A stretch of 64,000 nt of DNA from Dipteris shenzhenensis (Eukaryota; Polypodiophyta; Polypodiopsida; Gleicheniales), in assembly GCA_047967505.1 (NCBI GenBank), contig CM106539.1; one strand, written 5' to 3'. The notes under the pieces are model-generated. The model saw only the letters and a list, made by a program, of their open reading frames with translations. It searched no databases and was not told the DNA's origin. The position numbers and the translations under genes are program-made. The number at the start of each line of letters is the position of its first letter. Position 1 is the stretch's first letter. Positions 1 to 15,000 of the stretch are shown piece after piece.

Positions 1-3000
1 CACCTCCTGGCTTTCAAAGTGGATCTGGAATCTGGCCAGGGCTTGGATTCCATCTCTGCAGCTTTAGGACCTGTGAGTATCGATTTTTCAATAAATTGGA
101 AATGTCATATAGAGAGCAAGACAAGGGAATGCACTGTCGGAATAGAGGATTCGGGGATCTCACAAATCGTGTTTTCAATACACGAGATCTTGTGGCTCGC
201 TACATGCCTCTGGCTACGTTGGGATCTAAATTTCCGTCCAAATTCCTTGCGTCCAAATTTTCCATTCTGAAGTTATTTTATTTGCACTGCATAGCAAATT
301 TGGAAACACCTTACCTGGGCAGGGCTTTGGAGCACATCTGCGCCGTTGTCTATGTCCAAGTTCCGTATGGTGTACAATCACCGAGCATAGGTCACCTACA
401 TTTTAACAAATCGTTTTAATTATTCGATCTCGATGTTTCTAAGGGTCAGAGTGAATGTGGCATTGTGTTCTCTCTTTTGTTGGGAAAATTGCGGGTTTTA
501 TATTATAATATCAGTGAGAACAAAAGTTTTACAACTATTTACAGTCAGACCCAAAATAACAAATTGATGGGTGAAGATCTCCCACAAGGGAAAATGAAAC
601 AGCTCATGAAATACATTCCACTTAGAAATATCAAACTTGATCCTGCCGATTGGAGGCATTGACAGTGTCGCACAATAAATTTCACAAATCTTTGACAACT
701 CCAAATGCTCCGTAGCCAACTGTATACCTTTCTTGGGACCTGCATGCAACTTTTGAACAAGCAGATCATACTGCTGGATCTGACCTGCGGTCATCCACGC
801 TGACCAACAAAATACTCAGCATTGCAGGGTTCCTCTTAGGATGGCTTTTTCCTTAGGGAATGGAGGGCTCTCCCTTCTTTTTGGAGTCTATAGCAAGATT
901 GAGGTGGCACTTTCAGCCACTTCCTTGGTTTCTTTCCAATTTGTACTGACATTGTCTGTTGACCCGCTTTGGGTGTCTTTTTGTTCATGCCATGCATGAT
1001 GTACTTCCGCTTCGAGCTTGCTCTTCCGGTTTTTTTTCATACTAATAGAAGTCCCTTTCATGAAAAAAAAGCTCAGCATTAAAAGGATATAATTTCTTTG
1101 CAGCAAAATATTCCATATGACAGCACGTCTGAGAACTACCCATTTATCCTGCACTTTGCAAGGCACATCCCGTAGTAGAAGATAAGACTAATTAAAATGG
1201 ACGGGCCCTATATTGCTTCCAACAACATCCCAAACTTTTTGAGATTGACAATAAGTCCATGAACAATTGGGGGAGATCAGTTGGTCTCTATGGCATCTGC
1301 AGCATAATCCATCACCTTGCCCTATTGACCTCGCTCTGCCCTTGGTTCACACTGCCTTGCGTAAGATCAGCCACAACAAACAAGCATTCTATTGAACTTA
1401 TGACCCCAAATTTTAGGAGAGTTCTGCCTGAACTGTTTGAACTATTTTTAATTAAGGTGGGTAATTACATGCATGGAACCACCTGCCACTCATCTGCTAT
1501 ATCCACTTGCTTGGTAATTCTTTTTAAAAACTTATATTTATTTTAAAATATTATGTTTTGCAAAAGAATGAAAATGTTTTTCTTCTATTCAGTTAGGTCG
1601 TGGGGGCTAGGTCTAGCATTTGAAGGTGGACCCCCTTGCTTGGGGTTATGGCCCATGGGCATTAGTGACCCACAAGAGTGATGCCCTTTCTTAAGAGGGC
1701 CATCAGAAATCACACCCCACCTGAGTACCATTTTTGGGACCAATCAAATGCAAAGGTTGCAGACCGACCTAGCAACCATCCAAGAGTATGTCTTAGGCCT
1801 TGGATGTGAGCCATTGAACATGCCAAGAGGCATGGAGATAGAAGACTAAGACGACAAGCGAATAAACCTCTTAGTTGAGGTCAGTCAAACTTAAAAATGC
1901 CTTTATAATAGGTCAATGTGTAGGACAACCTGCTAGGAACTCATTGGTGAAGTCAGAAATCAATTCTGAAGTTAGAATTCAATTATGACAAGTTTGAATT
2001 TTTAGGGTTTTTAGGTGACATGTGGCAAGCTGCAGGCTGAGCTAAGCAGCAGGGCCAACTGGCCCAGCCACTTGGCAATAGTTTAGGCTTCTCTCTTTGC
2101 AGAAATCTTTCCCTGTCTTCACCTCTGGAGCAACAGCAGCACCTCTTTCTCTTCCCCCTTCCTTGGAGCAGCATCAACACTCTGTCTCCAAAGCCTTATT
2201 GCATTCTAAGTCTTTCTCTCTCTAGCTTGCATAACTTTTTTCTGAGTTTTTCTCTCTCCAGTCCCAAGATCTCATCCATCCAAGCAAGAGGGGCTGCAAA
2301 GGGAGGGCAAGTGGAAGGGCAGTTTGAATCTGAGAATTGTTTACTTGCAGTACATTTTTCGCATTGAAATTCTCTCTTATTCTAGAGATTTGTGGGATTA
2401 AGTTGTGATTATGCAGGCATCTTCTTTGCGAATTGAGGTGCCTTTGGAGTCCAATCCTCATTAGTTTCAATTTTTGAGTCATTCCTTGTAAATAGCTCAA
2501 CTTGAGCATTCTTGTCTTGCAGTCATGTCTATGTCCTCTCTGTCAAGAGTTTCAGTCCAAGTTTGTAAGGTGCATTGCAACTTGGTCTTCTATCTCCATT
2601 TCAAGCAATAAAAAGAGCCTGGATAGCGGGGGTGCTCAACCCAAGTGCAAATTCAGTTGGGTTCTGTAAATACCTAATTGTGTATATCTCTTGGTCGTTA
2701 CTCTCAATTGAGAAAATGTCAAGTTCTGCAAACTCTCATGTATGAAATTTCCATTCCTCCACAAAAAGAAGGTGACACTGGTGGCCCCTAGTTTGCTCAA
2801 AACTTGGCGTCAGGTAAAGAATCAATCTGCTCTTTTTCTGCTAGATAGTGGTGCTACTCACAGTTTCATTTCTCATGAGTTGGCACAGAACTTAGGGATA
2901 GCTTTAGAAGACCAAGGAGAGGCCCAGGAAGCATTTGGGGCTTTCAAGAGCCAAGAAGAAAAGGTGTACCCTCTCGTCAGCAAGTTCAAGGTACACATTC

Positions 3001-6000
3001 AAGGGTGTCTAGATTAGTTCAAGGTACACATTCAAGGGTGTCTAGATCGTATATCTTTCATGGTGGCTCCAATTCAAAGGGCTGATGTGATTCTCAGGAT
3101 ACCCTAGCATAAGCTAGTCAACCCACGGATTAACTACACAAAGAATATTCTAACCCTTCAACATAAGGGTAGAGATGTTAGCATTTTAGTAGGAGTATGA
3201 GAAAACTCTATTCCTATGGCAAGTCATTCACGATCTTCCACTCTAGTTAAGAAATGAATGTGTTCTTTCCTTGTTTTTGTACATGCAAAAGAAGATAATG
3301 AAGAAAGCTCAAATTCTCTTATGCAAGAAAGATTAGACTTTCTTAGGGAGTTTTCAAATTGTTTTTCTCAAGAACTTTCTAGTCACTTTCCCCCCTGAAA
3401 GACCGGAAGATCACAAGATTGATATAGTTCATGGATCCTCACCTCCGAATCTTAGCCAAACTCAACAAGATGAAATTTGTAAACAAGTTCAAGAACTTTT
3501 GGATAAGGCTTTGATCCGACCCAGCAGTTGCTCTCTTATCTTACCAGTCGAGAAGAAAAATAAAACTTTTAAGATGGGTATAGACTATAGAGCCCTAAAC
3601 AAGCAGACTATCAAAAACCGCTTCCCAATCCCCCGAATAGATGATATCTTTGGTCATCTCGGAGGATCTAAAATATTAAGCCCCATAGATCTTAAGAGTG
3701 GCTACCATTAGGTCCGTATTGTGCCTGAGGATATTCATAAGACAGCATTCTGGACAAATTTTGGACTCTATGAGTATCTGGTAATGCCATTTGTCCTTAC
3801 CAATGCCCCATCCACTTTTAATCTGCTGATGGAATGGCTGTTAAGAAACCATAGGAAGTTTTCAGCACTCTTTGTTGATGATATTCTCATTTTCAGCAAA
3901 ACATAGAGAGCATTTGAAAATTGTATTCCAAGTTTTATCAGAAAATGCTCTCCTCATCAATGAAAAGAAGAGTGAATTCTTCTTAACCGAGATTCATTAT
4001 TCAAAAAGCTAAGGAAAAACAAAAGGCAGCCGCCAACAAAAGACAAAGGGCTTTGAAGTCAAAGAGGAACAATGGGTGCTATTAAAATTTGACAAAGCTA
4101 GGTTAAAAACTAAGGTGAGCCAAAAGAAAATATACCTAAAACTCTCTTTCAGGTATTATGGACCCTTCAAAGTGTTGTAGGTAATAATAAACAACATCCG
4201 AGTTTGGTTGAGCCTTGCAGCCCACTAGAAGATCTACAATGCTTTCCAAATCAACTTGATCAAACTCTTTGTTGGGGAACTAGTCAAGAGCGAAGTCTTG
4301 AGGACCCACCCAAAGTGGAAGAGAATGAGATCCTTTTGATTCCAGAAGAGATCATCTTCCACAACTTCACCACTGAAAGACGAGGGAAGACCACAAATAA
4401 GTACTTAAGCATAAGGGATTTCCATCCACTAATGCAAAATGGATAGACAGAGTTATGCTTTGGGATTTTCCTCACGTCCTTGATGCTCATGAGGAAGCAT
4501 TTCAGTTGAGGACAACAGAATCAAAGACGGAGGGAATGTCACTTATCTTCACGCTGTATCCACTTGCTTGGTATTTTTTCTTTTAAATTTCTATTTAAAA
4601 AAAAATATTATGTTTGCAAAAGAATGAAAATGTTTTTCTTCTATTCAGTTAGGTAACGGGGGCTAGGTCTAGCATTTGAAGGTGGACACCTTTGCTTGGG
4701 GCTATGGGCATGAGTGACCCGGAAGAGTAATGCCCTTCCTTAAGAGGGTCATCAGAAATCACACCCCACCTGAGTACCCATTTCTAGAACCAATCAAATG
4801 CACAGATTGTAAACCGACCTAGCAACCATCCAAGAGAATGTCTCAGGGCCTTGTGTGTGAGCCAGGGAACATGCCAAGAGGCATGGAGATAGAAGCTAAA
4901 AAGACAAACAAATAACCCTCTTAGTTGAGGTCAATCAAACTCAAAAATGACTTTAGAATAGGTCAATGTCTAGGAAGTCAGAATTCAATTCTGACAAGTT
5001 TGAATTTTTAGGGTTTTTAGGTGACACATGGCAGGCTGCAGGCTGAGCGGACAGCAGGGCTAGCTGGCCCAGCCACTTGGCAATGGGAAGGGGCAAGTAG
5101 TTCCTTGTATATCTCAACTTGAGCATTCTTGTCTTGCACTCATGTCTATGTCCTCTCTTTCAAGAGTTTCAGTCCAAGGTTGTAAGGTGCATTGTACCTT
5201 GGTCTTGTATCTCCAATAAAAAGAGCCTGGATAAGGGGGGCGGGGGGGGGGGGGGCGTCTTAGCCCCTCAACCCAAGTGCAAATTCAGTTGGGTTCTGCA
5301 AATGCCTAATTGTGTATATCTCTTAATTGTTACTCTCAATTGAGCGAATGGTCAAGTTCTGCAAACTCTCATGTATGCAATTTCCATTCCAACATGCATC
5401 CAAGAGCAGCTTGAAAAAGTCTGCAAAAATAAATCTGTAAATTCGTTTGTCTAAGTCATTAAAAAGCACAGAGAGGTTTCACCACCTTAAAAACAGTGAC
5501 TAGGAAAAGATGAGTTTGAGAGATCACCTAAACTTCTTTGTGTAAGCGTGCTGTCACTAAGTGAATCTCTATCTAACATTTAAGTCCTATCACGAATAAG
5601 TTGCAAATCAATGAAGCCTCTATTGGATTTATAGTTCTTGGTCTGGTTTCCTTTCCTATTTACTGCTGTCCCATAAATTACCTCAAGTCCTCAACTCCTT
5701 TTTTGTTAACTGAAGCACTTCTTTGATAAAACCAAATGGAATCGTGACTGCTGAATATGCGTGTCTTTCTAGTAAACCTTTTCCATTTTAGATAGAGTTT
5801 GAGAGATCTCTATGCCTTCCAGAGAGCCTCCCATAATTCTGAACCCCTCGTATATCATGGTTCCTCACTAAAGATAGCTGATGTCTCAAGGTAGTTTCCA
5901 GTTATTGCATCTTACAGGCCTTGTTCTCCCTAGTTTTCTTTTGATCATCACCGACCAATGTTTGTCTCTCTTCTGCAAGGCCTTAAGAATCCATTGACCC

Positions 6001-9000
6001 ATGAATCTTGCAGATGATCTCTCAACATTGACCACCCCTAGGCCTCCCTCGTGGCTTTGGAAGTCTGCAAAAGTCCCTATAAAAGGAGACCTATGGGGCT
6101 CATATTGCATCCACTGCAAGCAGAAATCAAGAGCAGACTGGAGCAGTAGAGAAGCAAGGATCTGTACCTACATCCAAGAGGTCTGGTGGGAGCTGAAGTG
6201 CTGCAGACATAGCTCAGATACGGGCTGCACCCTTTGGTTGTTTTCTATGCGGCAAGGAGCAGGGATCAAGGCACGGTGACAAAGTTTACCGAAGCTCGGC
6301 GAGGAGCACACATGCTCAGGGATGTAGAAGTGCCATGGAGGTAGTACATCAACTTGATGGTGGACATTGCCTACAGGCTACTTCTTTATCCAGGCAACAT
6401 GGCTGAGGCTTTCAAAATGGAAAATTTTGACTTCATGAAAGCTAAATATTTGGCTGGTTTGAGCTGTTGATCCTTAAGTGTTCGCAGGGGTCAACTTTGG
6501 ACAAATAAATGTTTGATGTATGGCTATACTTCAAATGCTGCCTGTGTGCCATCAAAGCTGGAGACTGCAAGAAGAACCTGCTCAAGGAGGTTTAGGATTC
6601 ATTCATTCAAGGCTGTACAAATGAGAGGCCTCTGCTGGAAAGCTTAAACCAATCATTTTTCTGGCTTAAGTATAGGTGAATGTGTGCAATAATGCAGATT
6701 TCTTACCACATGTTAGAAAAATGACTGTTGACAGTGAGCTGTTTTGATTTCCATGCATTCGTTCAAAATGTTTTTGAATGATTGCGATAAGTGTGGTTGG
6801 CAGGCTAGCTTCTTGGACTATATTTTAGAGCCAGCAAGTCACATTCTACTGCTTTGGGCACTGCTAACTTGTTTATTTTTGGTGATTCTATGGGCTGTCC
6901 AAAAGAATTACTTCTGAGCTCCTTGCAAACAATGATTTTGAATTCAATGTATTTGTAAAGGCTTGGAACACTGGGTATCTTGTTCTGTATATACAGCTTA
7001 GATTACTTCTGAGCTTCTTGCAAACAATGATTTTGAATTCAAGGTATTTGTAAGGGCTTGTAACACAAGGTATCTTGTTGTCTATATACAGCTTTGATTA
7101 TAGCAATAATTAAAATTAGAGCCTTTTCCTAAGAAAATTAATTGCAACTGGCTTTTCAGCCACATTCCTTCACTAAATACAACCTTGCTGACATTCATGA
7201 TATTATCATTTCATCTGGGTTTTTGGCAATTTTCACCTGTTCCCTTGCTCCTTATACTCTGACATGTGTACTTAAAGTTTCATGGGCATAACTTATAATG
7301 TTTCATTTTTCACATTTCCTACTCATCAGGGGTGTGTGCTGAAAAGTTTAGTACGTTAGCTGCAAGTTTTTGGATTGCTGAAACTATTCTATCTGACTTC
7401 AAGCATCTGTGCTTCAGCCTCGGATGGTGGTCAACTGTGCAGCTTTATCTGTTCCTCGGAAATGTGAGTCTAATCCATCCATTGCCATGGCTATCAATGT
7501 CCCCCATGCCTTGGTGCATTGGCTGTCATCTTTTGCCGGAGTACAGCCTCCATTGCTCATACACCTATCCACAGATCAAGGTAAGTCTTTATATTTACTT
7601 TTTTTGTATACAAGCCATTAACTTCCTCTGTTCCCAACCCATTTCTGATATCACCAGTAATTGCTTTTTACATCCTGTGTACATGCCGAACTTATGAGGC
7701 CACAATCAATCCTTGAAGTGCTCCTTGTAGAGTGTTCAACAAAGACCTGTGGAATGATGAGAAGCCTGCAAAACACTTGTGGATTGCAGGAAGAAAAAGG
7801 GAGATGCAGACACGCTATTTCCCTTAATTTGTGTGCTTGTGGTGTGCAAATCGTTGTGTGTTGTGATAGTGCAAGATTGGACATGGAGTCTAAATTTGGG
7901 ATCTTGCATGTGAATGTTGGCTGTGATCAGTCTCCTCACTTAACCAGGCACATAATAATGAGATGAATAGGATCTAAGTCAGATATTGAAAAGATTAAAA
8001 GGAAACAGATTTGTGGCTTATTTCTGCTATGTATGCATGGATATGCTGTATCTGTTGCTTGCCATTCTAATTGATATTTAAACATTCATGTCCTCAGTTT
8101 ATGAGGGCACTAAGTCGTTTTACAAGGAGGACGATGAGACAAAGCCTGTGAATGTGTATGGCAAGTCAAAACTGGATGCAGAACAGTTTATCATAAAAAC
8201 CTGGCCAAATTATGCAATTTTAAGAAGCAGCATCATATTTGGACCTCAACCCATTGTACCTGTGCAAAAATCACTGCCCATTCAGGTACTTGTCCAAATG
8301 CCCGATGAGTTTGCTGCTCTGAAAATATAAAAAGTTAAAGCATGTAATATCTTGCTTGGAAATCTTGTCATCGAATGTCTGCTGTATGAGGCTCATTGAA
8401 TTGTATGCTTAGCCTCTTTTTGTTGGGTTTTTTCCCCTTTTGAAGGCAATTGTGAGCTCCTTTTTATTGAAACAGAATCACTTTCAGATATTTAGAACGA
8501 GGTTAAAATAATCATTGAAATTCTGCTTATAATTGTAACAGAGGGACCTTATTTATGTCGACATTTAGGGGATTTGAAATTTTAAAGGATTGGTAAAATG
8601 TTTGAATTGGGTTATGGGGAGTAATGGAGGATATCTGAACGTGTATGAGGAGGTAAAAGAGAGAAGCTGCCCAAGAGGCCAAAGAAGTGTACATCCAGGC
8701 AGTGCAAAAAGTGAAGGAGGAACGGGATCAAGCTTCGCTACTTTCATTGCTTCATGCCAAAGCCTCAAGCCTGACAGACCCCTCAGGTTTTCATTTCAAG
8801 GGAAGATCAATTTCGATAGATATGGCGGAAGACAGAATAATTAGCTCTCTTGTCTTGGTTCAACCGATTCGAGAGCTACTTTTCTGTTGTAGAGACTCAT
8901 GACAACAAGAATTGCATCTTGGCTTCCATGAACTTGATAGGCGAAGCTGTCACTTGGTGCACAGGTCTAGAAAGGGCTCCCTATGATTGAGCGGAGTAGG

Positions 9001-12000
9001 AAATCCAAGCCCAATTCTTGCCACCCATATGGACTGTCTTCTTGCCCAGTTCTATGAGCTAGTTCAAGGGGCCATAGAGTCGAATCAACCACTAAGTGGT
9101 CTGACATTCACTCGTATGTTTGTAGCTTCAGGCCAGTGACGTACGATAATGCTTACGAGCTCGCTCAGAATTTTGAGCTCATGAGCAAGAGTCACGGACC
9201 CAAGGGCTCTCTCAACAAGAAGTATCAGGAGACCTTAGGGCAAAGCAGGGCGGCACCTCAGACAACAAGACACCAATTGACAGTAAGTCTGGGGGTTTTC
9301 TTAACGCGGAGAAGTAGATGTAAGACACAGAGCGTCTTTGTTATTACTGCCATGTACACGGCCACGACAAGCAGCATTGCCCCCATTTGCAAATAGTTCC
9401 TCCCCTCCCTTAGGATCTGCCACAACCTCAGGAGTAGTCTCAGCAGTCTCACTGGTGGCAGATATCTAGCAGAAGGGAGACCCTCCAAAAGAACCAGTTC
9501 GCAAGGTTCTCATGTATTATGGACAGATCTCATGACAAAAGGTTACATCAGTTCGGAGGATTTGTATGACAAATCCCTTGCTGCCAAGCTCTATCTTCCA
9601 AATCCCTTGCTGCCAAGGTTCTCATGTGCTAGGGACGAATCTCATGATAAAATCTTACTATCAGATCGGAGGATTTGTAGGACAAATCCCTTGCTGCGAA
9701 GCTTCATCTTCCAACAGAACATTCGGCCACGGTACTCCAACTTCAAAGTGCATTTGGGAGTGCACAGTCACCAATTCATATCGGAGCACTAGCTCGAGAC
9801 GTTGAGCTTTGCATCAATGGATGGTAGAGAAGCAAACTTTCCTTGTCACACCCAATCAGGTCTAGCAGACACCATTTTGGGTGTCCATGGCTTGTTGATC
9901 ACCGTGCAGTAGTCAGTCGGTAAGAGCGCCCCATTTTAGTGCATTGTATAGACGGGAAGGACTGTGTGCTTTTTAATGGTGCCCAATGCATTGTGCGACC
10001 CACTAGAAGTTGGTGGCTAGTCTACGATGACTCCACAGCAATCACAAATACATGCAGTTCTTGGATAGGGGTCATTAGTTTTGCTCTCTGTTCCAATTTC
10101 AGCAAAAGAGGATTTCGTGGGCATCTGCAGCCCGTGGCTGCCTTGCTGGCAGCACAATAGCAATAGGACAACAGACCAGAGACAGACCTCCTGTGCAGCC
10201 AATAGCAGCAATACATTATCCATATAGCACCCATACAAGCTATACGGCAGCCTGTAGAGAGGTGCAGGTAAATAGGAGCAACCACAGGCACAAGGTGTAG
10301 GCGCAGGGTGCCCCACATGGCAGGTCAGGAGTGACCAAAGAATTGTAGCTGTAGTCAGGTGCCACATGGACAGGTCGGTAGCAATAGTACCAATCGGGCC
10401 AAAGAAGAATGTGATCAAGAAGCCACACGAGCAGCTTGGGAAGCAAAAGAAGAACGCAATTGAGAGGCTCGAGAAGCTGAGCAGGTAGCTCGGGAAGCAA
10501 AAGAAGAACGCGATCAAGAGGATCGGGAAGCTAAGGAACTCTAGGATCGCGAGGCTCAAGAGGGCTTGCATGCCATGGATTGAGTTGGCCCTCTTCCAAC
10601 CCTATTCCTGTGTAAAGATGCATGCCCCCTTCAGTCTTGCATCTCCCAGTAGCAGAAGAATACATCAGCTCCAACAATTCTCAGCCTCAACAATAGCCCT
10701 TAACCGTCGATAGCAGATAATGCAACACCTCCATTCACACTAGATGCAACACCTTTGGCAGGTCAATGCTAAAGCACCGAATAGCCCCTTAGCAATCCCA
10801 GGAGCCCACATTGCTCCAGCAACAACAGTTGTAGCAACGGCCTCTTCAGTAGCAGATCCCATAGCCTCTACAGGATCTGTCCTCCCATGGGAAGAGATTA
10901 GACATAGCCTTTTACTAATTGGTATTTCTCCCAAGATATAAAGAGGAGTCTTTATTAGATTGACTATGGTTAAAGAAAGTTGACTTTGGTTAACTAGAAT
11001 AAGTTTTATTGTTTTTACTTTTGCTTTGCATTGGTAAAAGAGAACTGTGGGCATCCCCACAAGGGACTAGGATTCTTCCAAGGACTAGGAATGCATGCAT
11101 TTCGCTAACCTTTAATGGATTAAAGTGTTGGTGCTTGTGTAGGACTTGGAAAAGTGCAAGAAGGCTCACAAACGATGGAGCAAGTGCCAAAAAGCAGGTC
11201 CAAATAGCACCAGGAAGATGGCACCATTAAGGAGGGCCCCACGGGGGTTCTAAAAGGATCAAGAAAGCTGCCCCAAGGTGGGCTAAAAGCAGGAAAGACC
11301 AGCTTTTGTAAAAGTAGCTTCAGAAAAGCAGGTCTAGCTTTTTGCTAGGCCAAGTCTATAAAAGAAGAGCCTCAGTGCTCCTAGATTCATTCAAGAGTTG
11401 TACTCAGCCTAATGCTCTTTTATGAGCCAGTTGCACAATGTTTATTCTATTGCAATAAAGACCTTCGGGGGGGTCCAACCCTTATTTTTGGGCCCTAGTG
11501 TGTGTGTTCTCTGTTCTTTCTCCCATGCGCTAGCTTGTTTTGTTTCCCAAAAGAAATCTACTAGTGCTCCCCACCACATGAAGCTATCAGATGCTGTTTT
11601 CCGTGTCATCTATGAAATTCGAAATCTATCTTGGTGATTATCTGCTGCAAATCAAAGATCTAGGCTACGTTTCTACCAGAAGTGATTCGTTTTAGGGTTT
11701 CAAGGCTGATTACCAATTCATTTTAGAGTTTCAAGGCTGATTACCAATTCGTTTTAGGGTCTCAAAGCTGATTACAGATTCATATTAGGGTTTTGGTCCG
11801 GTTTTAGTGGTATCAGTGCTCAGCCTTGTCGCTTTCCCTGGACAACGATCCAAACTACTTCTAGATTGAAGAGGACAATAGCGATTTGGAGAAGGGACAT
11901 TTTCAACGCAAAAGATCCAACCAAGAAAGCAGCAGATTGATTGTGAGTCAATTCATCTTGCTTCAGCCAAACCAATTGGCCACAAATCGGTGAAAAGTGG

Positions 12001-15000
12001 TTTGCAGGCAGCCGCATAATTTTGGCTAAATCCGTGCTTTTTGGATTAGATCAAGTTTCAAAACAATCTTGCTTAGATTGTGATTTGAGTTGCATACTCA
12101 CTGTGAAGAATTGGACTTCTCAAGAATGCAAATGTGTGAACTGTGCAATGCATGCAGAATTTGAATGCCAATTGGCCCTCCACTGGGGGAAGAGTCCCCT
12201 CGTGAGAGTACTTGTTTCTCTTTTTGACCTACCTACAAGGTGTAAGAGAGATGGCGGATGAATGCAAGGTGAATATAGAGAATGCTATGTGAGATTCACA
12301 CTGAAGGGTGATACACTTTCTTTAATGTCCCTTGAGATCACTCAAATTCCATCTTCCCATTTACACATACCCTTAGCCCATGACCCATGCATCTACTACC
12401 ATTCAATGCACCTTTCCCTTTCTATTGCCTCTAGGACCTAGACACGTGGGTGCAGATCTTTATCAATAAAATAAGTGTAACATGTCCAAATTTAATGCCG
12501 TATGAAGAAGTGGCTCCAGCTTGACTAGCCCTATCTACTCAGAGGATCCATCGCCATAACAACTCGGTCGGTGTCCATCATAAATACAAATACATGTTAC
12601 ACCATTGTCGTATAATATATAATAATGTTCTAATGTCTACTAATCACGGATTAGTGATTTCTCTTGTCATGACACTCCCTCCTGCTTGAATGGGCAGACG
12701 TCCTCTTCTGAATCCTCTCTTGTCTCTTTCTCTTGCTTATGGTTTTCTCTTTTACTTCTGCATTTGCATCTCCTCTTCTTAATATGCAAATGTTCTTCTC
12801 TTGATAGTACACGATCTCTTTTGAATCAGAACTTGGATCTCATCTTCAAGTTCTAGTGTCTCTTGATGGAGAAAATCCTTTATTCTCTATCCATACTTCA
12901 CAATATAGTCTCTTGATGGAGAAAATCCGTTATTCTCTATCCATACTTTACAATGAATATATCTACTCTCTATCCAATTCACAAATCCATACACCGGTGT
13001 TGGTTGAATAGATATCATTTACTTTTGGTTCTATGTTCACCTCAGATTCGTGGGATGAGGAGGTAGAAGCCTCACCCTCCTCCTGGCTACTTAATCTTCA
13101 TCCGCAAAATTCGGCACCCTCTTAGTGCCTAATTTTGTCATAATGGACTGTTCAATCATATGGCTAAGCTGAGAAAGCTTATCGATGGGAGACTCCTCTC
13201 TCCCTCTTGCACTTGGATTATAATCCATGTGTATGGGATTTTGAGTTAAAGGTGTAAACTCAGCGCCTTGCTTTGGGATGGACTCGTTTCTCCCTTCATT
13301 TCTTAAGGAGAACTCCCTATCAAGAGATTCTTGAAGGAGAGATGAAGGTAGTTCTATTCGTGGATTATCGTACTCTTGCGCTCTCGCACCTATCAGGTCT
13401 GAGTGTATGGCTCCTTTCTGTGTGTTCTTCTTCTCCGCTGCCTGTCGTACGGAGCTCCTTGGCTGCTCGTGCCTCTGTCCCGCACGCTTACGACCTCTCC
13501 TTGCTCACTTCTTCTCTTTTGCTTTCCGTCGTGATCGTGAATTGTCGCTACTTTGATACCAAATGTGAAGAACCAGACTTCTCAAGAATGCAAATGTGTG
13601 TTATGCATGCAGAATTTGAATGCTAATTGGCCCTCCAATGGGGGAAGAGCGCCCTCGTGAGAGGACATAGTTATATCTTTCCAGTTATAACATGTCAAAA
13701 GATTTCTGTTATGATATTCAGTTTCATTGTTTCTTATTATGGAGCATGCTATGCTCAAGAATCAGCTCTTTACATGACTATTTTTCTATGGATATCGTTG
13801 GCCAAGTCAGGATTTTATCATCCTACAGTTTTCTTTTATTGGGACCTGTTTATAGAATAAATAGAAAATTTTATGGTCTCTCATGGATTGATGTGGCCAA
13901 GGAAGGACACAGCTTTACAATTTATCCGTCACTAATATACTTATTTGGATTGAGAAGTTTCGGGAATAGTAAGTCAACACCTAACATGCATGATAAGTAT
14001 TTGGCGAATTAAATAGTGAATGGAAATTTGAGAAAGTCTTCAAAGAAAGTTCTTTCCAAAGCTGTTCCAAGAAGAGGTTCATATTACTTGGAAAAGTATC
14101 AGTTTGAAATTTATCTGCAAATCACTCCATTTGAGAAGACTTGAAGAGTCTCTCAAGGAAAGAAGACAAAGAAAGGCTCCAAGAAATATCTAAAGGCTAA
14201 GTATTTCTTTTATGTTGATAAATTTTATCTCATGACCTAACCCTCGTATGACAATGCAAGGAGAATATGGAATGTTCTCTTGAATTTTTTTAAGGGAGAC
14301 ATTGCTCATAAATGAGAAGACTTTAGAGCCTGATGTACTCCAGTATTGGTACAAGTGATTTATTGGCCAAGTGCTTTCTGTCTTATTTGGGAATTAACGA
14401 TGGAGTTGTAACCAAAGAAGCTGAGGGGAATTACAAAGCCCTTAGAAGAACCACCCAGTTGTATTATTGGACTCTTGAGGTTGATTGCAAGGAAGCAGTA
14501 AGCCTTAGCTGACTTAGCATCACTTCATTCACAACCACATTGCAACATTTCCAGCCACTTCCATTAGTTGAATTCCACTGAAAGACAAACTTTAAACACA
14601 CTTGTGGTGAGGCTAGAATTCCCCTGCACTAGTAGTCCAAGGACACCGATTGGCCCCAAACACTTTGGTGCCTCTTCCTGTATTTATTTAATTCTTTAGG
14701 CAATGGCAATTGTGCAATTACATCAAGGGCTCACCCTTGCACTCTGCTACACTAGTAGTCCACTGCCCAAGCCAATACTTGGCATCAGAATGCATCCAAT
14801 CCCAGGTCTCACTAGAACCCAACTATCAAAGCAAAGCTAAGGCATACCACACTGACTGCTCTCGGCCGTGGTGCCAAAGATATTGGCACTATGGACTCTA
14901 TGGAACGACCAGAACCATCGAGTCTTTGGTGATCCCCCTGGCATCTCTACGGCAATCATCTTATGATTGTCTACATGCACGGGATGTAGATTATCCTGCC

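Larger units (their letters stand above)
1484..5394 (+). mobile_element. Decayed Ty3/Gypsy chromovirus in intron 1
   Basis: Two related LTRs (about 1484-2760 and 4537-5394) flank internal sequence that encodes, in order and with stops, an aspartic protease piece, reverse-transcriptase pieces and an integrase tail with a chromodomain-like end. The gag gene, RNase H and most of the integrase are missing, so the internal part is only about 1.8 kb. A purine tract (aaagacggaggga) lies directly before the 3' LTR. No clean target duplication was found. It lies in the same orientation as the host gene. It cannot move on its own. Confidence 0.85.

Noticed and set aside
498-794. Protein-like minus-strand frame in intron 1
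   Set aside because: Its composition is plausible, but I recognise no family and see no splice or element context.
1468-5399. acatgcat on both sides of the intron-1 chromovirus as a target duplication
   Set aside because: The match is 8 bp and does not abut the TG...CA ends supported by the purine tract. LTR elements normally make 5-bp duplications.
10017-10571. 184-codon minus-strand frame
   Set aside because: It opens through repeat-derived, cysteine- and leucine-biased sequence inside intron 3 and matches no family. Several other frames overlap it.
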